A DNA stretch of 64,000 nt from Bacteroidales bacterium (lineage in GTDB: Bacteria; Planctomycetota; Planctomycetia; Gemmatales; Gemmataceae): NCBI GenBank assembly GCA_026931725.1, contig JAIXLE010000155.1, positions 1 through 64,000 of the forward strand. Reading direction: 5' to 3'. The notes beneath the pieces were generated by a model. That model saw nothing but the letters and a program-made list of their open reading frames with translations. It was not told the DNA's origin and searched no databases. The position numbers and the translations under genes were made by a program. Of the stretch, positions 15,720 through 25,007 are shown in pieces (position 1 is the first letter of the stretch; each line of letters starts with the position of its first letter).

Positions 15720-17687
15720 TCAACCCACTCTTCGCATCACGCAGGTTTGTGCATCTGAGTCAACTGACACCACTTCCCACATAGCCCTCTTCAAATCAAT
15801 AAGGCTCCCTTCTCCAAGACGTAACACAGTCTCGCCGTGGCGAAATACACCGCACACTCCCACCTGCTGAGTTCCATCGGGCAACGAATACTCGCCCTCC
15901 CTGATCTCCTCCAGTCGTACACTTTCACCGTTGATTCTCTGCTCAACGGCGACAGCTACCGTAATGGGCTGCGTCCAATACACTTCGTAGAGAGGCCCTG
16001 TTGAGTCTGGCTTGTGGGACGGTTGATGAATTCGGATTGAAAGGGGGACCGGGATATCCACTCCAATCACGATGGCCTCACCCGGACCAAGTGTTGGTAA
16101 AAATGCCGCCGCAGAACGGTCAATTTCGCCAGACGCTCGTTCAACTACACGTCGATCAACGTCGTTAATCAAGCGATGCACGATCAAAGTTCCCATTTGG
16201 CTCAGCACGTCGTCTGGGATATCTCGGGGTCTTTGCGTGGCAATGCAGATGTTTAATCCGTGCTTCCGTCCCTCCTTTGCGATCAATCCAAACGCATCGA
16301 GGTGTACCCGGAACGCCTCGTCACCGATGGACTTGTTGAGAAACTGATGGGCTTCGTCAACAATGACAATCACCGGACACTCCTTGAAACGTTCCTGTCG
16401 AGCCTTCTCCAGTAAACACCGCCCGATTGCGTTTGCGACGATTTCACGAGCATTGTGAGCGAAGGGGACATGTTGCAGAGAGACTCGAAGAATCGAGCAG
16501 GAGTCATCATCCAAGAAGCTGTCAATTGCACTTGGAATTGTCTGATGGCCGGTCGGTGCAAATACACACGCAAGACTTGATGACTGCACGATGTTTTCAA
16601 TTCTCATTTGCAGCGACACACAATAGGTCCGCTCTTGGCTCGGGTCTCCCCATTTTGAATAATCTGGCTCCCTAAAATTGCCACCGCTTGGGAATACACA
16701 CTCGGACTCCACCTGCTTTGACAGACAACGGATGTCAAAGTCGGCATGTGGGCCTTCGATAACAGTCAGATGTTCCTCGTAAGCGTCAAAGAATGGCTTC
16801 TTTGGCTTCTGTGCCTTTATTACTACTCCCGCAGTAGCCAGCGCTGGTTTGAGGCGTGCGAGTTTCAGGCTCTTGATGGCCTCTCGTAGTTTCGGCCCTT
16901 GTGACTGGCCGCTTGGACTGAAGATGCCAAATAGGTCGATCTCGGTGAGCAAAGTGTACGGGAACTCGACGGGGGTGGCTGTTGAAGGACGAAGCTGTCC
17001 TTGCCCAACGGAGCAGTGCTTCACCCGTGGCGAATTGAGCGTGTAGAACTCACCAGTCGCATCCAAAAGGATGACCTTGGAGCGATAACGCATCGCCTGT
17101 TCAGCCAATCGTGCTACAGTCCAGCTTTTTCCACCGCCTGTGGCTCCCAGTACGGCGCAATGTCTCCCAAACAGTTGTTGAGGCGAAAGTGAAATCCCGA
17201 TATCTGCCGCATCAGGGAGTGACGCAAGGTCGATGACCACTTCGTCGTGTCGGTTCTCTTGATAACGGGCCGAGGCAAGCCAACGAACAAAATCAGGATG
17301 TGCCGAGTAGATGCGACTTCCAAGCCGAGGGTAGCGTGAAAGGCCCGGCTGAATTGAGTGACTTGAGATATCCACTGTGGCGAGAAGTTGGATCACTCCA
17401 ACTGGATGCAATTCAGGTTGGTCCCCAAGATCAGGCTCAACGCTCAGTCGCTCTCGTTCAGGAAGCCGCACCTCTAGCACTCGGCCAAAAAGAGCCAATT
17501 CATCGCAGGCAATCAGAACGAACTCTCCCACCTCGCCACCAGCGACACGATGGCCGTGGTGCAATTTGTTGCCGGATCGTCCTGCAAGCGGAAGATTCGC
17601 ACGAACGGATGATGGCCCGACTTGAGTGACCGTGCCGATGTATCGCTCATTCTCAAACGGATAGGGTGGTCGTGCCGTTGTGTTCAC
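15720..17687 (-). CDS. herA: HerA-family ATPase of a SIR2-HerA defence pair
   Basis: A 655-aa hexameric DNA-translocase-type ATPase. The N-terminal 130 residues form a HAS-like beta-barrel, Walker A is GATGGGKS near residue 186 and Walker B is VIVDEAHQFLN near 442, followed by HGLNICIATQRP, the sensor segment of HerA/FtsK-type enzymes. HerA forms an anti-phage complex with SIR2 proteins that depletes NAD or cuts DNA during infection. The GTG start at 17687 overlaps the sir2 stop by 4 bases, so both come from one transcript. It is the last gene of the BREX operon; 94 bases follow before the next gene with no clear terminator. Confidence 0.85.
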   Translation of the reverse strand: MNTTARPPYPFENERYIGTVTQVGPSSVRANLPLAGRSGNKLHHGHRVAGGEVGEFVLIACDELALFGRVLEVRLPERERLSVEPDLGDQPELHPVGVIQLLATVDISSHSIQPGLSRYPRLGSRIYSAHPDFVRWLASARYQENRHDEVVIDLASLPDAADIGISLSPQQLFGRHCAVLGATGGGKSWTVARLAEQAMRYRSKVILLDATGEFYTLNSPRVKHCSVGQGQLRPSTATPVEFPYTLLTEIDLFGIFSPSGQSQGPKLREAIKSLKLARLKPALATAGVVIKAQKPKKPFFDAYEEHLTVIEGPHADFDIRCLSKQVESECVFPSGGNFREPDYSKWGDPSQERTYCVSLQMRIENIVQSSSLACVFAPTGHQTIPSAIDSFLDDDSCSILRVSLQHVPFAHNAREIVANAIGRCLLEKARQERFKECPVIVIVDEAHQFLNKSIGDEAFRVHLDAFGLIAKEGRKHGLNICIATQRPRDIPDDVLSQMGTLIVHRLINDVDRRVVERASGEIDRSAAAFLPTLGPGEAIVIGVDIPVPLSIRIHQPSHKPDSTGPLYEVYWTQPITVAVAVEQRINGESVRLEEIREGEYSLPDGTQQVGVCGVFRHGETVLRLGEGSLIDLKRAMWEVVSVDSDAQTCVMRRVG

Positions 17688-18868
17688 AAGTCGATTCTCC
17701 GCAGTCTGGCGTGGTGTCGTTCTTGTTCAGTTTCAGACACAAGGTCAGGTAGGAGAGGGACGAACTTCTCGAATGGCGAAGAAATAAGAGTGATGCGAGG
17801 ATCACCTTGTGCGATCAACGAAGCCATCACGGATGATGCTTCGCTTGGTGACTGTTGAACAAACGGATCGACAATGACAACTTTCAGACCAACGTTTGAG
17901 CGAATCGCCGAAAGGACCGGCTGTGTGATGTGCTTGTCATTGAATCCGAATCCGACAATCAGCAGCGATGTCTTGGGCTGTCGAATGGCGGCTTGGAAGC
18001 GTGACATCAGTTCGATGAAGGGATGCTCGTATGACGACTCGAACTTGCTGTGTCGTGGGTATATCAGAACTGGCTCATCTGTGTCCTGCCGTTTTCTAAT
18101 GCGTTCAGTGGATCGCTCCCAATCCACGGAGCCGTGCAGCTTGTAAAGATGGCAGACGTTCGGAATGAAGTCTGGGGCACTTCCGTCTTCTTCCCGTCGC
18201 ACTAGATCGTAAGCGAAGTATTCGCCATCGAACTCTTGGGGAATTGAGTGCGAAAACCCATCCACAACGACCATGTGGATACGGCTGGCCGCCGTCTCAA
18301 AACACAAATCGTAGTTCGTTGTGAAAATGCGTGTGCGTGGCGCAGTTGTAGGACGGCGTGCGATTCTACGAAGAAAGGACTCATGCTGAGGAAGGTCGAG
18401 GTTATCACTGATGAAGCGACAGCGATGGGCAATCGTTTTCTCTGCCACTCTGATGAAGTCTCGAATCAGTTGCGATGGCTCGAATGCTTCGGCTGTTTGG
18501 CAACGAGACAAAAGCAATTCAATGTTGTGGTCACCATCTGGGTGGCGTACTGCTTTGAGAATTGCCTCGAAGGATTCTATTCCAACCGCACCACGGACAG
18601 CATTCCAAAGATCAGACATCGTTGGTGCAGGCTTGTTTCCGGCCCTATCGATGACGCACAGGGACGTGCCAAGCCCCGTCAAGACGACGAGATGCTCGCT
18701 GCGCAGAAACTCAACAAGGTTTGAGTGGAGCGAGTCCTTGCAGCCCTTTGCAGTGTCTTCGGCGCTCTGAGCGAAGATGTCTGCCCATTGACCACTCGTA
18801 AACGTTGCCAATGCTCGCATTGGCGGTAGTGCGTTGGCAACGTCTTCCGATTCAGGTGTTCCATCCAT
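17684..18868 (-). CDS. SIR2-family NADase-like protein
   Basis: A 394-aa SIR2-fold protein. The NAD-binding segment LVVLTGLGTSL lies near residue 60, TTNYD near 186 supplies the catalytic Asn-Asp region, and YKLHGSVDW near 246 supplies the catalytic His. LLIVGFGFNDKHI near 300 is a typical defence-SIR2 segment. Paired with HerA this forms the SIR2-HerA (Nezha) anti-phage system, in which SIR2 hydrolyses NAD on infection. ATG 18868 is chosen because GGGGAG precedes it; a TTG at 18907 would overlap brxHI. It starts 25 bases after the brxHI stop codon, so it continues the BREX transcript. Confidence 0.85.
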   Translation of the reverse strand: MDGTPESEDVANALPPMRALATFTSGQWADIFAQSAEDTAKGCKDSLHSNLVEFLRSEHLVVLTGLGTSLCVIDRAGNKPAPTMSDLWNAVRGAVGIESFEAILKAVRHPDGDHNIELLLSRCQTAEAFEPSQLIRDFIRVAEKTIAHRCRFISDNLDLPQHESFLRRIARRPTTAPRTRIFTTNYDLCFETAASRIHMVVVDGFSHSIPQEFDGEYFAYDLVRREEDGSAPDFIPNVCHLYKLHGSVDWERSTERIRKRQDTDEPVLIYPRHSKFESSYEHPFIELMSRFQAAIRQPKTSLLIVGFGFNDKHITQPVLSAIRSNVGLKVVIVDPFVQQSPSEASSVMASLIAQGDPRITLISSPFEKFVPLLPDLVSETEQERHHARLRRIDL

Positions 18869-18893
18869 CAAAATGTCTCCCCGTTCATTCCTG

Positions 18894-20984
18894 TCAGTTA
18901 TGAGCAACGATTCTCTTTCGTTCCTCTAGCGCTTGTGCTACCCCCACTCGATCATCAAACCGAGACACGAACACCTCAGCAGCAATTCCGGGGGAGAGGC
19001 ATTCGGAGAACTTGAGGTTCTCCATGGCGTCGGTGTTTGGGAACGGCCTGATCGTCTCGGGCTGGATGCCATTGATGTATTCGACAACCGTGTCCAGCGA
19101 TGATGCCGTGGGGAAGCTCAGCGAGAGGTTGTCGCTCTTCACGTCACAATGTGGTTTCAGTGCATCAGCGAGCAACGTGTTCGCCACGCCTCCTGCGAAT
19201 GTCCACCAGCGGACCTGACCGTTGGGCATCTGCACGAGGCTCGTGGCATCCGGTGAGACCCACGGGTGTTCGTCACGCAGTTCGGTGAACTGCTGCACGG
19301 CCCGGCGTGACCAAGCTGGTTCATCTTCATCGGAGGCGAGGATACGGCGGATGCTTTGGCAGACAGCGTGACTGAGCATCTGGCCTTCACCGAGCCAGCG
19401 TGATCGACCCTTTTCGTCAGTTGGCTCGACGTGAGCGATCCGGCGTTTCCAGTCCAAATGCTTGGTTTTCCAGCTTCGTCCAGCCAGCACCAAGATCGCC
19501 GGGCCTTCCTCTCGCTTGTAGAACGTCGATTCATGGACGTTGCCCAGTTCCTTCTGCCCGGACATCACTGTGAACAGCGGCGGCGAGGTGAAGACCGACA
19601 GGATGTCCATGAAGTTCTGACGCCCGAAGGTGTTTTCTCCTTCGGGGGCGAATGCCAAGATGCCGTTGTCGCTCCACAGAATGCCCTTGGCAATCATGAA
19701 CTCCACGAGTTCGGCAACCCGCTCTGGCGGCATCTGAGCGAAGCCGGGCACTCGCTCGATCCACGAGAACCACTGAGACTTGCCGATCCCTCGTTCCTGA
19801 AGGATCAACGCCATCAACTGCTGAGCCAGTATGTGGTAGGGGCAAGGAGGGGCCTGAACCGGCTCGACGTAACCCCGCTGCCACAATTCGATCAAGGCCG
19901 CTCCCCGTAACAGCCCTTCATCATTCGTGGCCAGAAAGAGGCAGTTGCGGGTTGTGTGTGACCTTCGGCCTGTGCGCCCCATGCGTTGCAGGAAGGATGA
20001 CACCGTACCGGGAGCATCTATCTGGATCACCCGGTCGAGATCACCTACGTCCAAGCCGAGTTCCAGCGAACTGGTGGCCACGATCACACAGTTCTGGCGC
20101 TGGGCGAACGCTTCTTCGGCCTGACGACGTTCATCCAGTCCGAGTGAACTGTGGGAGACGAACGTATCCACACCGTACTGTCGTAGCGACACCGCCAACT
20201 GCTCAACTCGGGAGCGACTGTCGCAGAACACCAAGCGTTTCTCGCCTTGGTTCAGCAGGCTGATGACCTTAGCGGCATTCGCCAACGATCCCACATAGTC
20301 CAGTTGAACATCGGGTGGCTTCGAGTCGCTCCCCTTCGGCCAGACGACCTGCTGGGGACGCTCGGAACCCGATGATAGCCAGCCGAGCATCTCTGTGGGG
20401 TTGCCGACTGTGGCCGAGAGGCCGATCCGTTGAATGTCCCGGCCTGCGATCTTGCCGATCCGGGCAAAGACGGACAGCAGATGCCAGCCACGGTCGTCAC
20501 CAGCAAAGGCGTGAAGCTCGTCGATGACCACCACACGCACGTTACTGAAGAACTGGTGATGATCGACCTTCTGCGAGACAAGCAGAACCTCCAGCGACTC
20601 TGGAGTGGTCAGGAGGCAGTCTGGTTGTTCCGCAATAATCCGTCGCCGTTCGCCCTGCGGAGTATCTCCATGCCACAACGCCGCCTGCCGTCCAACGAGA
20701 CGCAGGTACTTGTCAAGACGCTGTTCCTGATTGTTGAGCAACGCCTTGATCGGACTGACGTAGAGAATTGAGATGCCCGACCACGATTCTTCGAGCATCT
20801 GGGAGATCACGGGAAAGAACGCTGACTCGGTTTTCCCGCCAGCCGTGGGTGCAAGAATGACGAGATTGGCCCCGGTCAGGAATGCGTCGATGGACAACGA
20901 CTGCACTTCTCGCAACTCTCTCCACCCGAGAGAATTAACGATGTGATGTTGGAGTGCAGGATGTAGTCGGTCGAAGGCATTCAC
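18894..20984 (-). CDS. brxHI: BREX type 2 helicase BrxHI (Lhr-like)
   Basis: A 696-aa superfamily 2 DNA/RNA helicase. Motif I LAPTAGGKTES is near residue 45, motif II VIDELHAF near 155, motif III SATVGN near 185, and motif VI QRMGRTGRRS near 333, all intact. The C-terminal half resembles Lhr-type helicases. BrxHI is one of the six core genes of type 2 BREX. The GTG start at 20984 overlaps the brxD stop (GTGA), so expression is coupled. Confidence 0.9.
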   Translation of the reverse strand: MNAFDRLHPALQHHIVNSLGWRELREVQSLSIDAFLTGANLVILAPTAGGKTESAFFPVISQMLEESWSGISILYVSPIKALLNNQEQRLDKYLRLVGRQAALWHGDTPQGERRRIIAEQPDCLLTTPESLEVLLVSQKVDHHQFFSNVRVVVIDELHAFAGDDRGWHLLSVFARIGKIAGRDIQRIGLSATVGNPTEMLGWLSSGSERPQQVVWPKGSDSKPPDVQLDYVGSLANAAKVISLLNQGEKRLVFCDSRSRVEQLAVSLRQYGVDTFVSHSSLGLDERRQAEEAFAQRQNCVIVATSSLELGLDVGDLDRVIQIDAPGTVSSFLQRMGRTGRRSHTTRNCLFLATNDEGLLRGAALIELWQRGYVEPVQAPPCPYHILAQQLMALILQERGIGKSQWFSWIERVPGFAQMPPERVAELVEFMIAKGILWSDNGILAFAPEGENTFGRQNFMDILSVFTSPPLFTVMSGQKELGNVHESTFYKREEGPAILVLAGRSWKTKHLDWKRRIAHVEPTDEKGRSRWLGEGQMLSHAVCQSIRRILASDEDEPAWSRRAVQQFTELRDEHPWVSPDATSLVQMPNGQVRWWTFAGGVANTLLADALKPHCDVKSDNLSLSFPTASSLDTVVEYINGIQPETIRPFPNTDAMENLKFSECLSPGIAAEVFVSRFDDRVGVAQALEERKRIVAHN

Positions 20985-22297
20985 ACGTCTAACTCGATGT
21001 CGTCCACGTTTTGGGCCTGTGCTTCTCGTTCCACGTTCGTCATCTCATTGCTCGTCACGGTCAACTGGTAATGCTGTCGAGGATCGAAGTCGTCGTACTG
21101 GTCGATCCGGTCTAGCACGTCGGCGACCAGCTTCTTCAGGAACAGTCGAGGGGCGATGCCGACCTTGCCACCCAGCTTCCCGGCCAGCGACCGTGCCAGT
21201 GAGTCGATGTAGTCGTTTCCCGCCAGTGATCGCACTCGGTTCGGAGCCTTGCAGTCGGCAGCAAACAGGTCACGCACCTTTGTTCCGACTTCCACCAGCC
21301 GGTCGTGATCGAACGTCGTCAGGCGCAACTGCACCGCTCGGGGGTTGTCGAAGCGAGCGTCGGTCTGGAAGTCCACATGCAATCGTTGAGCGAGAGGTTC
21401 CAGCCGTTGAATGCCTTGTGGCCCGTCGTAGAAGGCGGGCGTCCCCGTGATGGCCAAGTACAAGCCGGGGAACCGTCCGCCATCAATGTCGTCGATCAAC
21501 TGCCGCAGTGCGTTGAGTCCCTTCTCACGCACGTCGGATCGGACTCGCTGAATGGTCTCGATTTCGTCCAGCACCAGCACCAGCCCTGAGTAACCGGAGT
21601 CTTTCAGGATGAGCAGCAGTCCTCGCAGGAAGCTGAGAGCGGCAAAGTGGTCCACATCGCCTTTGATCCCGGCTTCTCGTTTGATGGCGGCGGCAATGTG
21701 CGGTTGCCCGGCCAGCCAACCGGCCAGACCTTCCGCTGTCGCATGATCTCCTGCCCGTTGTGACGTTCGATACGCTCGCAGGGCCGATGCAAACTGGGGA
21801 GTCGCCCGAGTTATCTCGCCGAGGCGCTGCTCCAAGAGTTCGTCAGCCCGGTTCGCCAATGCTTTCTCATCTTGAGGATCGACAGTGCTCTCGGCCAGAA
21901 CGTCCTCTTCGAGTCCGTAGAACCAGCCGTCGATCACCGACCGGAACGCTCCGAGGAAACAGTCAGGAGTCGAAAGCTGCTCCATGGCTCGGCGGTAGAC
22001 GGTCTCCAGTCGATGCAACGGAGTCTCTGTCTCGGAGATTTGGACTTCAGCAGTCGCAAAGCCTTTCTTCTTGGCGTACTCCTGCACCCAGCGAGCGAAG
22101 AACGTCTTGCCGCAGCCGTACTCGCCTCGCACGGCCTTGAAGATCGCACTCCCCTGAGCCACGTCATCGAGTTCTTCGGAGATCACGTTCTCAAAGCGTT
22201 GCAGGCCGACAGCGAGGAAATCGAGTCCACGCTGGGGCACCGTGCCTTTCCGCAAGGCAGCGATGATTTCTCGGCGTCGTTCGGGGCTAATTTCCAT
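20981..22297 (-). CDS. brxD: BREX type 2 ATP-binding protein BrxD
   Basis: A 438-aa P-loop ATPase of the DUF2791 family. RRREIIAALRKGTVPQRGLD at the N-terminus is characteristic; Walker A is GEYGCGKTFF near residue 62 and Walker B LVLVLDEIETI near 242. BrxD is a core component of type 2 BREX with unknown exact activity. ATG 22297 follows the pglZ stop by 7 bases; an earlier TTG at 22318 is possible but less likely. It overlaps brxHI by 4 bases. Confidence 0.9.
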   Translation of the reverse strand: MEISPERRREIIAALRKGTVPQRGLDFLAVGLQRFENVISEELDDVAQGSAIFKAVRGEYGCGKTFFARWVQEYAKKKGFATAEVQISETETPLHRLETVYRRAMEQLSTPDCFLGAFRSVIDGWFYGLEEDVLAESTVDPQDEKALANRADELLEQRLGEITRATPQFASALRAYRTSQRAGDHATAEGLAGWLAGQPHIAAAIKREAGIKGDVDHFAALSFLRGLLLILKDSGYSGLVLVLDEIETIQRVRSDVREKGLNALRQLIDDIDGGRFPGLYLAITGTPAFYDGPQGIQRLEPLAQRLHVDFQTDARFDNPRAVQLRLTTFDHDRLVEVGTKVRDLFAADCKAPNRVRSLAGNDYIDSLARSLAGKLGGKVGIAPRLFLKKLVADVLDRIDQYDDFDPRQHYQLTVTSNEMTNVEREAQAQNVDDIELDV

Positions 22298-22304
22298 GGT
22301 TCGC

Positions 22305-25007
22305 TTAGTCCAGATCAAACTGGCGTTTCAATTTGGCGACGTTTAGTTCCACACGGTTCTCGGTGCGATCTAGCGTCAGAATCTCGTATCCATCAACGTT
22401 CAGCACTCGCTGCATCTTGACGACCAGACCGTCGAGCCGGGCCATCGGGACATCGGCGGCTTTGGCAAAGGCCGCAGGGGTCATGATGCCACCACTGGAA
22501 TCGAGTGCCGACAGACACATCTGCAACACTTCGTCTTCGACCGGGTGGCGACGGATCATCGTCTTCTGATCCTTGTATGCCTGAGACTTGAAGAGTGCAG
22601 CGATCCAGTCGGCACCAGCCTTCGTTCCCTTCTTCTCCTCTTTCGTCGGTTTGGCGACCGGCTTCTCGTCCGACTCCATGTCGAACAGCGTCGGTGGACC
22701 AACCTTGACGGGAACCGTGATCGTGACCTGCGCTTCTTCGACTTCGGGTGAGGCAACCGGAGCCGCCGACCACCAGTCAGGCTTCGGGTACTCGCATCGA
22801 TAAAGGCCAGAATAGGCGCTGGTCTTGTCAGTCAGCAGGATGAGCGGACAGAGCATTTCCTGCGGGGTCGCCCCACCGTGATAGCCGTTCTGCTGGCGAC
22901 CGTAGTACACCTTCTCGGTCCACGGGACGATCACTGACTTGTCGCCAGCGATGACTCGACTGCCAGTCAGGACCATCTCGTCGTCACCGCACTTGCCGTC
23001 ATTGCTGCGCCACCGGCTGCTCTCTTCGTAAGGACGGTACGTTCCATCCGGGCGATGCCAGACATGACCATGATCGCTGGCGAGGATCACGACTCGGCCT
23101 GAGTCACGAGCCAGTCGCAGCAACGCACGCAGCGGACTGATCCGGCTGATCGACCAATGTTCGATGACCTGCTGGGCATTGCTCAGTCGATCATCGATGG
23201 CATTGATGACGACGCCCACCACCTTGTGCTGAGGAGATGTGAGCTTTGCCGAAAGCTCGGCAGAGATCGCTCCCCGGTTGCCTTCGGTCAACTGCTGCTT
23301 GTGGAACAGAATCGGGGGATACTTCTTCTCGCAAACTTCCACGAGAGCCTTGTTCGCTTCGAAGTTCTTCCGTTCTAGGTTCTGGTCTCCCTTGGCGAGC
23401 GCCCCGGACAGCAGACTGGCCCGAGAAAAGTTGGTGACGCTGGGGATCGTGGCGATGACCGGCGCTGGTAGTACGTTGGACTCGTCGAGTGTCGATTCGA
23501 ACCAGTGATCCTGCCGGATGTCCTCCAGCAGTTCGTGGCAGATCGCCCAACTCATGCCGTCCAGAACCACCAGCAACACTTTGTTGCCAGCTTCCACGAC
23601 CTTGCTGACGACTTTGTTCAGCACGTCCTCGACGCCGAGGACGCCAGCATCCTTCGAACCGACCGACGACCAGTCAGCCAGCGACTTCGCAAAGGAGTGG
23701 CTGATCTCTTCTCGACGCTGAAGCACGGTCTGGTCGAGAAGCTGATATGCCGACGACAGGTCCGCCACGTCTTCGCCTCGGCACAGCGGTTCCCGTGCCC
23801 AATCGACGAATGACATCTCTCGCACATGGTAACTCGCTCGATCTGCAAACGAGGTAGGAGCAGTGTTCGGAGTCTTCAACCAGCGGATCAACCGCACGGC
23901 CATCTCAGCTTTGGAGACCTGATCCTTGTTACGCCCCAGCTTGGCGAAGCGATGTTCGGCAATGTCTTCCAAGCGAGACTCACAAGCGGTGATGTTCTCG
24001 ACCGTGGTCTTCTTCACGGCTGCTTGGATGGCGTGGCCCAGTCGTCCCAGTCGTTGCTCGAATGAAAGGCGGGTGAGCGTGCTGCGGTAGGCGTACTCCT
24101 CGCAGATGAACTGCTTCAGCAACTCGTCGGCCCGCTGCAAGTGTTGCTGAGCGATGCGGGGATCATCATGTCTGTCGAGATCGGCAATCGCATCGACGGC
24201 CACTTTCCCCAACGTCCGCCCAATGGCCTTGGGTAGCGGCTTGTTGCCGTGGTACTGCTCCATGCGGGCAGCAGCAGCGTCCAGCGTCGAGTCATCGCCC
24301 GAACCGAAGACCACCTGACAGGCTACAGCCAACGCCAGTGCGGCCGGTCCTGAATCACTTTCAAGGAACCGCAGAATCGAATCGGCAGCATCTCCAAGGT
24401 TGTGGATCAACCGACGCCGCAGACTGGCACACACCTCGTCACCGGCCTTCTGGTATCGCTTCGTCCCTTTTTCCGAAGACGCCCAGAGCAGCAGCGACAC
24501 CAGATCGGGTTCCCGTTCTCCCATGTCGAAGACATGACGACAGATCGCTCGCCAGACAGTTCCGGCATCCAGCAAACCGGCTGAGACTGGGGGGTAGCCG
24601 TCTGGCGGTGCGTACTCCATCAACGCTTGGGCGATAGCAGGATCAAGGATCGCACGATCCAGTTCCTTGGCCTTGAACAGCGAACACAAGCTGGCCCAGT
24701 GATCGACGGCGAACAGCCGACTGCGAGCCAAGCGGCCCACGACATCATGGCCCAGGTCGTTCTGCTGAAGTCCGGTCAGCAGGACAAGGCGGCGTTTCTC
24801 TTTCTCGGCGGACAGCAGGGCTTCACGCACTTCGAACACCGTGTCGGCCCGGACGACCTTGGCCTTGCCGAACTCGAAATCGACTTCACTCGGTCCCACC
24901 AACGACGGAGCAACGTGCAGACCGACAGCCAGAGCATCGATGTCTCGCTGCCACTTGTCTTCCACGAGGGAACGAACCTGCTGAGGACTCAACATGCCGA
25001 CGCTCAT
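22305..25007 (-). CDS. pglZ: BREX phosphatase-like protein PglZ
   Basis: A 900-aa protein with a central PglZ (alkaline phosphatase-like) domain. LLVVLDGMSWAICHELL near residue 482 and VVILASDHGHVWH near 644 contain the metal-binding Asp and His positions of the fold, and IPSVTNFSRASLLSG fits the active-site threonine/serine loop. PglZ is required in all BREX types and is thought to counter or complement the kinase and methylase. The ATG at 25007 overlaps the pglY stop (ATGA). The N-terminal 400 residues are helical and the C-terminus (from about 790) looks like a winged-helix region. Confidence 0.92.
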   Translation of the reverse strand: MSVGMLSPQQVRSLVEDKWQRDIDALAVGLHVAPSLVGPSEVDFEFGKAKVVRADTVFEVREALLSAEKEKRRLVLLTGLQQNDLGHDVVGRLARSRLFAVDHWASLCSLFKAKELDRAILDPAIAQALMEYAPPDGYPPVSAGLLDAGTVWRAICRHVFDMGEREPDLVSLLLWASSEKGTKRYQKAGDEVCASLRRRLIHNLGDAADSILRFLESDSGPAALALAVACQVVFGSGDDSTLDAAAARMEQYHGNKPLPKAIGRTLGKVAVDAIADLDRHDDPRIAQQHLQRADELLKQFICEEYAYRSTLTRLSFEQRLGRLGHAIQAAVKKTTVENITACESRLEDIAEHRFAKLGRNKDQVSKAEMAVRLIRWLKTPNTAPTSFADRASYHVREMSFVDWAREPLCRGEDVADLSSAYQLLDQTVLQRREEISHSFAKSLADWSSVGSKDAGVLGVEDVLNKVVSKVVEAGNKVLLVVLDGMSWAICHELLEDIRQDHWFESTLDESNVLPAPVIATIPSVTNFSRASLLSGALAKGDQNLERKNFEANKALVEVCEKKYPPILFHKQQLTEGNRGAISAELSAKLTSPQHKVVGVVINAIDDRLSNAQQVIEHWSISRISPLRALLRLARDSGRVVILASDHGHVWHRPDGTYRPYEESSRWRSNDGKCGDDEMVLTGSRVIAGDKSVIVPWTEKVYYGRQQNGYHGGATPQEMLCPLILLTDKTSAYSGLYRCEYPKPDWWSAAPVASPEVEEAQVTITVPVKVGPPTLFDMESDEKPVAKPTKEEKKGTKAGADWIAALFKSQAYKDQKTMIRRHPVEDEVLQMCLSALDSSGGIMTPAAFAKAADVPMARLDGLVVKMQRVLNVDGYEILTLDRTENRVELNVAKLKRQFDLD